Source: Candidatus Merdinaster equi
Lineage (GTDB): Bacteria > Bacillota > Clostridia > Lachnospirales > Lachnospiraceae
Direction: 5' to 3'
Assembly (NCBI GenBank): GCA_018064935.1
Contig: JAGHUF010000105.1
Span: forward strand, 1 to 55,387
Length of the DNA stretch: 55,387 nucleotides
Shown here piece after piece: positions 1-6,738 of the stretch. Position numbers and translations under genes: made by a program. Under the pieces are notes generated by a model. It worked only from the letters and a program-made list of their open reading frames with translations, ran no database searches and was not told the origin of the DNA. The stretch's first letter is position 1. The number at the start of each line of letters is the position of its first letter.

Positions 1-2
1 GA

Positions 3-725
3 GAATACGTTGACAATTATATAAAATACTATCCTGAAAGATGGAGCTGGAAGCTGAAAAATAGTATTGAACAGCATGATTTATATATGAGTACAAGGGC
101 ACGGAGAACTCGAGATTATAGAAATAGTGGGAATGTGGATTTGTTGCCAGATTTTTATTCTATCGAGCGAGATGCCGCTCAATTTGAATTGGAACATGTC
201 GAATGGACAGACTTCTTTGGGCTTATATGGGAAGGTGACAAGGGTTTAAGTGCACATGTAGGAGCACCCAATTTTCAAGGAAATTTATATTACTATTACC
301 CAGATGGAGTAGGCGCGGATGAAGCAGGCTATTGTATATCAGACAAGTATGATGCGTACAGTAATCAGCCGCCTTTGGATACATATACCCAAGTAGAATC
401 TCGCGATGCAGTATGCTGGATAGATACCGCAAATGTAGTTGAAGCTGAATATAAATATGTTGTAGACAACCATTTGTTTAAATACACGAATATAGAGCTT
501 AGATATGAAGATGGCGAGAGTTTAATAATTATTGCAGATTATAAATCGGTTATAGACGGTTTGCTGAGACAAGGAAAAGATGATTTGGTAAAAGGTATTT
601 TCAAATCTATGAATGAACACTTTATCAAGCTAAGAGATTCAGAGATAGAAGAATTCCGCGAATTTTATCCAGGAAAAACTGCTGAAGAAATGTTTTTGGA
701 TAATGAGGACGAGTGCCAAAATTAG
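3..725 (+). CDS. Hypothetical protein, 5'-truncated by window edge
   Basis: The reading frame is open from the first bases of the window to the stop at 723-725 (240 codons visible). The first ATG, at 87, has no Shine-Dalgarno site before it, and the frame upstream of it is uninterrupted, so the true start probably lies outside the window. The product is acidic, rich in Tyr and Asp/Glu, with no membrane segment or signal peptide. I recognise no domain. Recognisable patches are WTDFFGLIWEGD and NLYYYYPDGVG. The C-terminal third is Glu-rich and probably helical. It precedes a metallophosphoesterase gene by 23 bases in the same direction, so the two may be cotranscribed. Function unknown. Confidence 0.6.
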   Translation, partial: EYVDNYIKYYPERWSWKLKNSIEQHDLYMSTRARRTRDYRNSGNVDLLPDFYSIERDAAQFELEHVEWTDFFGLIWEGDKGLSAHVGAPNFQGNLYYYYPDGVGADEAGYCISDKYDAYSNQPPLDTYTQVESRDAVCWIDTANVVEAEYKYVVDNHLFKYTNIELRYEDGESLIIIADYKSVIDGLLRQGKDDLVKGIFKSMNEHFIKLRDSEIEEFREFYPGKTAEEMFLDNEDECQN

Positions 726-748
726 TTTTTAGAAGGGAAGTGCTGCCA

Positions 749-1303
749 ATGAATTTATATACTAGCGATTTACATTTAGGGCATGCAAATGTAATTAAAT
801 TTGATAATCGCCCTTTTGCTAACGTTGACGAAATGGACCAGTGCATTATTACTCGCTGGAACAAGCGGGTATCAGATGACGATACGGTCTATATATTAGG
901 AGATGTCTGCCATAGAAATAGCAAGGACTCTTCATGGTATTTGAAGCAGCTTAGGGGACACAAGATTCTTATCCTTGGGAATCATGATAATCCAATCTTG
1001 AAAAACAATAGCGCGCTGGCATGCTTGGACCAAGTTGAGAAGATGATGCAGGTGATTGATGAAAAGCGGCAGATTACATTGTGCCATTATCCTATTTTGG
1101 AATGGAATGCTTACTTCTATGGCTCTTGGCATATTTATGGACATATCCACAACCGGAAAGAGGATACCTTTAAGATTATGAGCAAAAAAGATCATGCGCT
1201 TAACGCTTGCTGCATGATAAACAATTTTGTTCCAGTAACATTTGATGAATTAGTTGAAAACAATGTGGCATTTAAGATAAATGATGAATTAGGGAGGGAA
1301 TAG
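749..1303 (+). CDS. Calcineurin-like metallophosphoesterase
   Basis: A 184-residue protein made of little more than the metallophosphoesterase core. Visible metal-binding motifs, in order: D7-x-H9 in SDLHLGH, GD52 in ILGDVCH, G77-N-H-D80, an H in LCHYP, and G-H-x-H in YGHIHNR. These motifs bind a dinuclear metal centre; family members hydrolyse phosphomono- or diesters, and the substrate cannot be read from sequence. The start at 749 is chosen because AGAAGGGA lies 10 bases upstream; an upstream in-frame ATG at 713 overlaps the previous gene and would add 12 residues before the core. It lies in a same-strand cluster with a second metallophosphoesterase at 1967. The protein is cytoplasmic. Biological role unknown. 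Confidence 0.85.
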   Translation: MNLYTSDLHLGHANVIKFDNRPFANVDEMDQCIITRWNKRVSDDDTVYILGDVCHRNSKDSSWYLKQLRGHKILILGNHDNPILKNNSALACLDQVEKMMQVIDEKRQITLCHYPILEWNAYFYGSWHIYGHIHNRKEDTFKIMSKKDHALNACCMINNFVPVTFDELVENNVAFKINDELGRE

Positions 1304-1306
1304 AAA

Positions 1307-1951
1307 ATGACAAGAGGAAAAATTATATACATAGATAAAAATAAGATAATGTATTGCTCCTGTGAGTTTAACGGAGATATGCATCCGGAGCACAAAGGTG
1401 ATCAGATTATTGAAAATTTTCAGAATGGTAATTTCAAAAGTGTTACTGCCTATGAGAAATATGTAGAGAGATTCAATGACAGAAATTTTGGATATGATGA
1501 CATATCGATAAGGTGTATAGGACTTGAAAAAAATGAATGGTGTATAGATGATAATTACACAGACTATTTGTACATAATAAATGGATCTGAAAGTGAATTT
1601 TTCATAATTCAAAAAGATGAAAAGAGCGTAATTCCAATGAATGGGATGGGGATAGTGCGCTTTCACACGGTAGAAGAAATATTATCTCCGAACTATGAAG
1701 AAAAAATGAAGAAATTAGTGATAGAAGATGGTGAGGCTGCAGCTGCAATCGATGAACTGAAATTCAGAGGAAAATTACGAGACATCAGCAGAATAGAGCC
1801 ATTAATTGAGAAATTCAAAGCTTTATGGGAAAAGCATCCGGATTTAAGGTTTGGTCAGCTAGTTTGTAATATTATGCCGGAGGATAAATTGTATTACGTT
1901 GAGGATGATATTATGCTGGACAGAATTCAAAAATGGGGCATAAGAGACTAG
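1307..1951 (+). CDS. Hypothetical protein between two metallophosphoesterase genes
   Basis: A 214-residue protein of no family I recognise. Its ATG is three bases after the stop of the first metallophosphoesterase and follows a good GGGAGG site, so translation is probably coupled. The sequence looks soluble, with no signal peptide or membrane helix. The N-terminal half is beta-like and rich in aromatic and acidic residues; the C-terminal half is Glu/Lys-rich and helical. The next gene starts 16 bases later, so this protein probably belongs to the same transcription unit and may act with the two phosphoesterases. No function is assigned. Confidence 0.7.
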   Translation: MTRGKIIYIDKNKIMYCSCEFNGDMHPEHKGDQIIENFQNGNFKSVTAYEKYVERFNDRNFGYDDISIRCIGLEKNEWCIDDNYTDYLYIINGSESEFFIIQKDEKSVIPMNGMGIVRFHTVEEILSPNYEEKMKKLVIEDGEAAAAIDELKFRGKLRDISRIEPLIEKFKALWEKHPDLRFGQLVCNIMPEDKLYYVEDDIMLDRIQKWGIRD

Positions 1952-1966
1952 AAGGAGAGTGTACTA

Positions 1967-2713
1967 ATGATACAAACATTATATGAACCCTTCAGGCACT
2001 GGTCTGAAGGTGGTTCAGTTTATATATTGTCAGATTTACATTTTGATGACGAAGACTGCAGATTGATGGATCCGGATTGGATTGAGGCAGAAGAGCAGGT
2101 CGCAATAATTAATAAGCATGTGCGAAAAGGAGATACTTTTATTTGTCTTGGCGACGTAGGTAATCCAAAGTATTTGCCTATGATAAAAGCAAGAAAGAAG
2201 ATACTAATCCTTGGTAATCATGACGCAAAAGGTGTATATAGAGAATTGTTTGATGAAATATATACAGGGCCATTATTTATTTCAGATAAGATTTTGTTAT
2301 CACATGAGCCTGTATATGGATTATCGTGGTGTTTAAATATACATGGGCATGATCATAATAATGTAGAAACCTATAAAGAAGGCTGTAAGCATATAAATCT
2401 TGCCGCAAATGTATGTGGACATACACCTGTAAATTTAGGTAAACTAATTAATAATGGAATTTTAGCTGATATAGATGGGATTCATCGTATAACAATAGAT
2501 AGGGCTTCAAAAAAGAAGAAATTGAAAAGATCAATTGATGATAATATGAAGCTTTCTTATAATATGGAAATTATTCCTGACACTGAAGAAGGTGGATATG
2601 TAGTTTCTTTTCCGGATCTGCCGGGCTGTTTAGCGCAGGGGGATACAATCGAAGAAGCTATTTATAATGCGGAAGATGCTAAAAGAGAATGGTTTGCAGC
2701 TAGAACAGATTAA
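1967..2713 (+). CDS. Metallophosphoesterase fused to a HicB-like domain
   Basis: A 248-residue protein with two parts. Residues 1 to about 180 form a calcineurin-like phosphoesterase with all metal ligands visible: D23-x-H25, GD63, G83-N-H-D86, H113 in LSHEP, and G127-H-D-H130. Residues 194-248 match the partial-RNase-H fold of HicB antitoxins (MEIIPDTEEGGYVVSFPDLP, then GCLAQGDTIEEAIYNAEDAK). HicB proteins normally neutralise the HicA mRNA interferase and often carry a DNA-binding tail; here the protein stops soon after the core and no hicA lies next to it. AAGGAG precedes the ATG by a normal distance. A terminator follows at 2759. The fusion is seen directly; its function (sensor, scaffold or relic) is unknown. 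Confidence 0.8.
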   Translation: MIQTLYEPFRHWSEGGSVYILSDLHFDDEDCRLMDPDWIEAEEQVAIINKHVRKGDTFICLGDVGNPKYLPMIKARKKILILGNHDAKGVYRELFDEIYTGPLFISDKILLSHEPVYGLSWCLNIHGHDHNNVETYKEGCKHINLAANVCGHTPVNLGKLINNGILADIDGIHRITIDRASKKKKLKRSIDDNMKLSYNMEIIPDTEEGGYVVSFPDLPGCLAQGDTIEEAIYNAEDAKREWFAARTD

Positions 2714-2758
2714 GCTTTTAAATAAAATAGTGATAAAAATAAGTATAAGCGTTTTTTA

Positions 2759-2793
2759 CCTGATTAATAGATTAATTATTAATCAGGTTTTTT
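2759..2793 (+). terminator. Rho-independent terminator after the phosphoesterase cluster
   Basis: A perfect 10-bp stem (CCTGATTAAT with ATTAATCAGG) and a 9-base loop are followed by six T residues. It closes the accessory gene cluster upstream of the insertion sequence. Confidence 0.85.
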
Positions 2794-2895
2794 ATTGATT
2801 AACAAATAATAATAATAATCGATATTTTAAGGTGCTTCGTATAATAATGGTACAATAGAGTAAAGAAATTGTTGGTTGAAAAATAAAATAAAAAA

Positions 2896-2965
2896 GAGAG
2901 TAATCGTTAATCCTTTGATACAATAGTTTCGGCTAAAAAATCAATCGATAAAGGAGATTACTCTC
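2896..2965 (+). promoter_or_regulatory. Inverted repeat enclosing the transposase ribosome binding site
   Basis: GAGAGTAATC at 2896-2905 is perfectly complementary to GATTACTCTC at 2956-2965, which abuts the transposase ATG and overlaps the end of the AAGGAG site (2951-2956). In a transcript entering from outside the element, this 10-bp stem would hide the start region. Similar structures are known to limit transposase synthesis in other insertion sequences. Confidence 0.6.
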
Positions 2966-4417
2966 ATGGACATTGTATCATTATTAGAACTATTGGTGAA
3001 TGGATTAATTGAAGCTGAAGCAAAGTTTTTAGATAATCCGAAAGATTTTTATTCGCTGGAAAAGACAGTTAAAAGTACAACAGAGTCATTCTCGGCAGCA
3101 TTCTTAGGAGAAGTGCTATCAGGAGTCAATAAGCAGATTTACGACTGTAGTTGGAGACGAGGAAGATATAAAGTTCAACGCAATGCCAAAAGGACTATTA
3201 TTACATCTGTTGGGGATGTTACATTTGATTGCACATACTACAAAAGACTCACAGAAGAAGGTGGATACGTATCACTTTTAGAGGATATGATAGGTCTTGA
3301 TAAGCATGAACGTTTTAGTGAAGAGGCAGAGGTACTACTTCTTACAGAGGCGTTAAAAACAAGTTATCAGGAAGCTACAAGAGTACTTCCTTCAAAGCAG
3401 TGTATCACTAAAACAACAGTAATGAATAAGGTGCATCAGCTTGCGGAAGAAGTTGCTTATGAATCAGCAGAAGAACCAAAACAAGTAGACTATCTATTTG
3501 TTGAAGCTGACGAGGATCATGTTGCAGAACAGCATGGAGATAATACTGAAGATAATAAGAGCTTTATTTCAAAGTTGGTTTATGTGTATGAATGCAAACA
3601 AGCTGTAGAAGGCTATAAAGACAAAAGGGAACTGGTAAACAGTTTTTATTTTAGTGGTCTTTATCCAGGAAAAGATGGTAATGATAAGCTGTGGAAAAAT
3701 GTACAAGATTACATTAACAAGTCCTATGATGTGGATTGTTTAAAGAGAGTATTCATAAGTGGTGATGGCGCACAATGGATAAAAAGTGGTGCTGATATAC
3801 TGGATAAGGCTTTGTTTTGCGCAGATAAATTTCACCTTATGAAATATATAAATCATGCAGCAGCTCAAATGCTTGATGAAAAAGATATAGCCAAAGAAGA
3901 ACTCTGGCATCTGCTCTATTCGAAGAAAACAAAGGCAAAAGAACGTTTTGAAACATATACAAATCAGATGATTGCATCAGCAAAGAATCCAGATAAAGTT
4001 GAGGAACTAAAGAAATACGTGCTCGGGAATTGGGCAGCTGTAAGAAGAACGCTTAGGAATAAGCTTATAAATGGCTGTAGTGCAGAAAGCCATGTGAGTC
4101 ATGTTCTATCAGATAGACTCAGTTCCAGACCAATGGGCTGGAGCCAGACTGGTGCAGATAGAATGAGCAAGCTTAGATGTTATGAAAGAAACTATGGTAG
4201 AGATGGAATAATAAACTTAGTAAGAGTCAGCAGGGAAGAAAGAAAACTTAAAGCAACAGGTACAGATTGCATACCCGTAAAAGAGGTTACACTTCGAGAA
4301 ATAAAGGCAGAACACTATGATCAGGCAAAGAGTTATATTGATCGTTTGCAGGTTCATATCCCAGGGCTTACAGCAAAGAAGACTGCATCAATCAGAACAC
4401 AGCTGAAATTGTCATAA
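2966..4417 (+). CDS. ISLre2 family transposase (UPF0236)
   Basis: A full-length 483-residue transposase. The layout fits the ISLre2/UPF0236 family: a helical N-terminus, a basic patch (CSWRRGRYKVQR, about 61-72), then a DDE-like catalytic core. The likely acidic residues are D182 in EADEDH, D267 in SGDGAQW and E374 in CSAESHV. The C-terminal region contains GWSQTGADRM, also typical of the family. There is no frameshift or internal stop, so the gene may still be active. AAGGAG precedes the ATG. It catalyses transposition of its own element and has no metabolic link to its neighbours. Confidence 0.9.
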   Translation: MDIVSLLELLVNGLIEAEAKFLDNPKDFYSLEKTVKSTTESFSAAFLGEVLSGVNKQIYDCSWRRGRYKVQRNAKRTIITSVGDVTFDCTYYKRLTEEGGYVSLLEDMIGLDKHERFSEEAEVLLLTEALKTSYQEATRVLPSKQCITKTTVMNKVHQLAEEVAYESAEEPKQVDYLFVEADEDHVAEQHGDNTEDNKSFISKLVYVYECKQAVEGYKDKRELVNSFYFSGLYPGKDGNDKLWKNVQDYINKSYDVDCLKRVFISGDGAQWIKSGADILDKALFCADKFHLMKYINHAAAQMLDEKDIAKEELWHLLYSKKTKAKERFETYTNQMIASAKNPDKVEELKKYVLGNWAAVRRTLRNKLINGCSAESHVSHVLSDRLSSRPMGWSQTGADRMSKLRCYERNYGRDGIINLVRVSREERKLKATGTDCIPVKEVTLREIKAEHYDQAKSYIDRLQVHIPGLTAKKTASIRTQLKLS

Positions 4418-4481
4418 AAAACAAGTTGCAAACGAAATAGAGTTATGGTAACCTATTTATTGTAATTGATAACTATGATTT

Positions 4482-4510
4482 AAAGAGTGGGCTTGCAAGT
4501 CCACTCTTTT
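4482..4510 (+). terminator. Terminator-like hairpin just upstream of rimP (possible attenuator)
   Basis: AAAGAGTGGGCT pairs with AGTCCACTCTTT (12 bp with one G-U pair) around a TGCA loop and ends in TTTT. It lies only about 20 bases before the rimP ATG, leaving no room for a promoter between them, so the operon is either transcribed through it or controlled by it. Confidence 0.7.
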
Positions 4511-4530
4511 CAGTTGTGTGGAGGGATTAA

Positions 4531-4995
4531 ATGGCAAAGGCCGGAGTGATTGAGAGCCGCACTGAACAGCTTCTAGAGCCAATTGCACAAGCGAATGGCG
4601 TGTCGATTTATGACATAGAGTATGTGAAGGAAGGCAGTGATTACTATCTCAGATGTTACATAGACAAGGAAGGCGGAGTAAATATTGGCGACTGCGAAAA
4701 TGTTAGCCGCGCATTGTCAGATGAGCTGGACAGAGAGGATTATATTGACGATGAATACATTCTCGAAGTCAGTAGCCCGGGTCTTGGAAGGACTCTCAAG
4801 AAAGACAAGCACCTTGCAGCATCTATTGGACAGGAAGTTGAGATTAAAACTTATAAGCCAATAGAAAAGCGCAAAGAGTTCAGTGGAGTACTTGTAAGCT
4901 TCACAGATGATAAAATAGTTATTTCGGACAAGGATGAAGAAATAGAATTAAACAGGAGCGACATTGCTCTGGTAAGATTAGCATTTGATTTTTAG
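4531..4995 (+). CDS. rimP: Ribosome maturation factor RimP
   Basis: A 154-residue protein of normal RimP length. RimP binds free 30S subunits and helps assemble ribosomal proteins around S12. The N-terminal alpha/beta domain carries YDIEYVKEGSDYYLRCYID and the conserved EVSSPGLGRTL stretch; the C-terminal part is a small SH3-like barrel (residues about 95-154). GAGGGA lies before the ATG. It is the first gene of the conserved rimP-nusA-ylxR-ylxQ-infB-rbfA operon, and the stop is 16 bases before nusA. The hairpin at 4482-4510 suggests control at the head of the operon. Confidence 0.95.
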   Translation: MAKAGVIESRTEQLLEPIAQANGVSIYDIEYVKEGSDYYLRCYIDKEGGVNIGDCENVSRALSDELDREDYIDDEYILEVSSPGLGRTLKKDKHLAASIGQEVEIKTYKPIEKRKEFSGVLVSFTDDKIVISDKDEEIELNRSDIALVRLAFDF

Positions 4996-5011
4996 GAGGA
5001 CGAAGGAAAAA

Positions 5012-6139
5012 ATGAACACAGAATTAATGACAGCACTTGATATGCTCGAGAAGGAGAAAAACATCAGTAAGGAAGCCTTGTTTGAGGCGATTGAGAACTC
5101 GCTTCTTATTGCATGTACCAAGCACTTTGGTAAGGCAGATAATATAACAGTTGAAATCAATCGTGAAACTGCTGATTACGTTGTTCTTGCTCAGAGAACT
5201 GTAGTAGAGAAGGTTGAAGATCCTGCCCTTGAAATTACACTTGCAGATGCTCTCAAAGTAGATGCTGATGCTAAGCTTGGTGATACTGTTAAGGTTGAGA
5301 TTAAGAGCAAAGAATTCGGAAGAATTGCAGCTCAGAATGCAAAGAATGTAATTACTCAGAAGATTCGTGAGGAAGAGAGAAATGTAATCTTCAATCAGTT
5401 CAATGAGAAGATTCATGATGTTGCAACTGGTATTGTTCAGAGATATGTAGGAAAGAATCTTAGCATCAATCTTGGAAAAGCTGATGCAATATTGAATGAG
5501 ACTGAGATGATTAAGGGAGAGACATATCGTCCTACTCAGAGAATCAAAGTTTATATTGTTGAAGTTAAGACAACTCCAAAGGGACACAGAATTCTTGTTA
5601 GCCGTACTCACCCAGAACTTGTTAAGCGTCTGTTCGAGTCAGAAGTAGCAGAAATTCAGGATGGAACAGTACAGATTATGAGCATTGCACGTGAAGCTGG
5701 CTCACGTACTAAGATGGCAGTTCTTAGTAACAATCCTAATGTTGACCCAGTTGGAGCATGTGTTGGACTTAATGGTGCCAGAGTTAACTCAATCGTTGAT
5801 GAACTTGGCGGAGAGAAGATTGATATCATCAACTGGGATGATAACCCGGCTAACCTTATCAGAAATGCTCTTTCTCCAGCAAAGGTTGTTTCTGTATTTG
5901 CAGATCCTGACGAGAAGACAGCCAATGTAGTTGTTCCAGATTATCAGCTGTCACTTGCAATTGGTAAGGAAGGTCAGAATGCAAGACTTGCAGCACGTCT
6001 TACAGGCTATAAGATTGATATTAAGAATGAGACTCAGGCTGCTGTAACACCTGGATTCCGTATGGAAGATTATATGGATGACGAGGAAGATTACGAAGAA
6101 GAGTATGTTGAGGAGCTCGCAGAAGGTGAAGACAACTAA
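5012..6139 (+). CDS. nusA: Transcription elongation/termination factor NusA
   Basis: A 375-residue NusA. It binds RNA polymerase and nascent RNA and affects pausing, termination and antitermination. The N-terminal RNAP-binding domain (about 1-125) is followed by an S1 domain (about 130-200), KH1 (ACVGLNGARVNSIVDELGG) and KH2 (LAIGKEGQNARLAARLTGY). The protein ends in a strongly acidic tail, as in many Firmicutes, with none of the extra C-terminal repeats of E. coli NusA. The start at 5012 is chosen because AGGAGG and GAAGGA precede it and MNTELMTAL is a typical NusA beginning; an in-frame ATG at 4985 overlaps rimP. The 3' end overlaps the start of ylxR. Confidence 0.95.
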   Translation: MNTELMTALDMLEKEKNISKEALFEAIENSLLIACTKHFGKADNITVEINRETADYVVLAQRTVVEKVEDPALEITLADALKVDADAKLGDTVKVEIKSKEFGRIAAQNAKNVITQKIREEERNVIFNQFNEKIHDVATGIVQRYVGKNLSINLGKADAILNETEMIKGETYRPTQRIKVYIVEVKTTPKGHRILVSRTHPELVKRLFESEVAEIQDGTVQIMSIAREAGSRTKMAVLSNNPNVDPVGACVGLNGARVNSIVDELGGEKIDIINWDDNPANLIRNALSPAKVVSVFADPDEKTANVVVPDYQLSLAIGKEGQNARLAARLTGYKIDIKNETQAAVTPGFRMEDYMDDEEDYEEEYVEELAEGEDN

Positions 6140-6395
6140 TCCTATTCGTATTCCGGAGCGAACCTGTGTTGGGTGCTATTCCCAAAAAGAAAAGTCGGCT
6201 TTGATTCATGTTGTGAAACATGACGGAATAATCAAACCGGATTTTGATGGTAAGGCACCAGGCAGAGGAGCTTATGTTTGCAAATGTGCAGACTGCATAA
6301 GGCTTGCGCAGAAGAAAAAGGGTCTGGAAAGAAGCCTTAAATGCTCTGTGACGGAAAATGTTTATAGTGATCTTCTCACATATATAGAGGGATAA
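6126..6395 (+). CDS. ylxR: YlxR family RNA-binding protein (RnpM type)
   Basis: A small basic protein of 89 residues with the YlxR signature: two Cys in RTCVGC, then GKAPGRGAYVCK and a CADC pair. The family sits between nusA and ylxQ in most Firmicutes; the Bacillus member has been reported to bind and modulate RNase P. I chose the GTG at 6126 because AGGAG lies 10 bases upstream and the protein then begins close to PxRTCVGC, as in relatives. In-frame ATGs at 6078 and 6105 would add a tail encoded entirely within nusA. It overlaps nusA by 14 bases, and ylxQ starts one base after its stop. Confidence 0.85.
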   Translation: MKTTNPIRIPERTCVGCYSQKEKSALIHVVKHDGIIKPDFDGKAPGRGAYVCKCADCIRLAQKKKGLERSLKCSVTENVYSDLLTYIEG

Positions 6396-6396
6396 A

Positions 6397-6711
6397 ATGA
6401 ATCGTAATAAGGTATTATCACTTTTGGGCATTGCCCAAAGAGGAAGAAATATAGTTAGTGGTGAATTTGCGACTGAAAAGGCAATAAAAGAAGGAACTGC
6501 GAAGCTAGTTATTGTTGCAGGTGATGCATCTGATAATACCAAGAAGCACTTTCATGACATGTGTGCATATAGAGAACTCCCAATTATTGAACTTGAAAAT
6601 AAGGACGATGTTGGACATGCAATTGGCAAACAGATGAGAGCGTCTTTGGCATTGACGGACGAAGGGATTGCGTCGGCAATCATGAAACTTGTAAATGAGA
6701 GTGCAAACTAG
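6397..6711 (+). CDS. ylxQ: L7Ae/L30e family RNA-binding protein YlxQ
   Basis: A 104-residue protein of the L7Ae/L30e/S12e/Gadd45 fold. It begins MNRNKVLSLLGIAQRGRNIVSGE, followed by the family's helix and sheet pattern AKLVIVAGDASDNTKKHF. Relatives bind kink-turn RNAs, and the gene is a standard member of the nusA-infB operon; its exact target is not known. The ATG is one base after the ylxR stop, so translation is probably coupled. Confidence 0.9.
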   Translation: MNRNKVLSLLGIAQRGRNIVSGEFATEKAIKEGTAKLVIVAGDASDNTKKHFHDMCAYRELPIIELENKDDVGHAIGKQMRASLALTDEGIASAIMKLVNESAN

Positions 6712-6738
6712 TTATTCAAGAAAGGACTGAAGATATAA

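Larger units (their letters stand above)
2896..4417 (+). mobile_element. ISLre2-type insertion sequence (ends not resolved)
   Basis: The element contains a complete transposase gene and a short upstream leader. I could not find convincing terminal inverted repeats or a target-site duplication in the flanks (2794-2895 and 4418-4481), so the limits given are only those of the leader hairpin and the coding region. The element sits between a terminator and the rimP operon and appears to interrupt no recognisable gene. Confidence 0.55.

Noticed and set aside
2714-4530. Terminal inverted repeats and target duplication of the insertion sequence
   Set aside because: Comparison of the flanks by eye gave no convincing match, so the ends are left undefined.
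5024-5611. Long reverse-strand open frame inside nusA
   Set aside because: It is the complement of a well-supported gene, has no ribosome binding site and no recognisable product. The same holds for the other reverse-strand frames, for example 1289-1666, 14097-14435, 16998-17468, 20171-20662 and 31291-31824.
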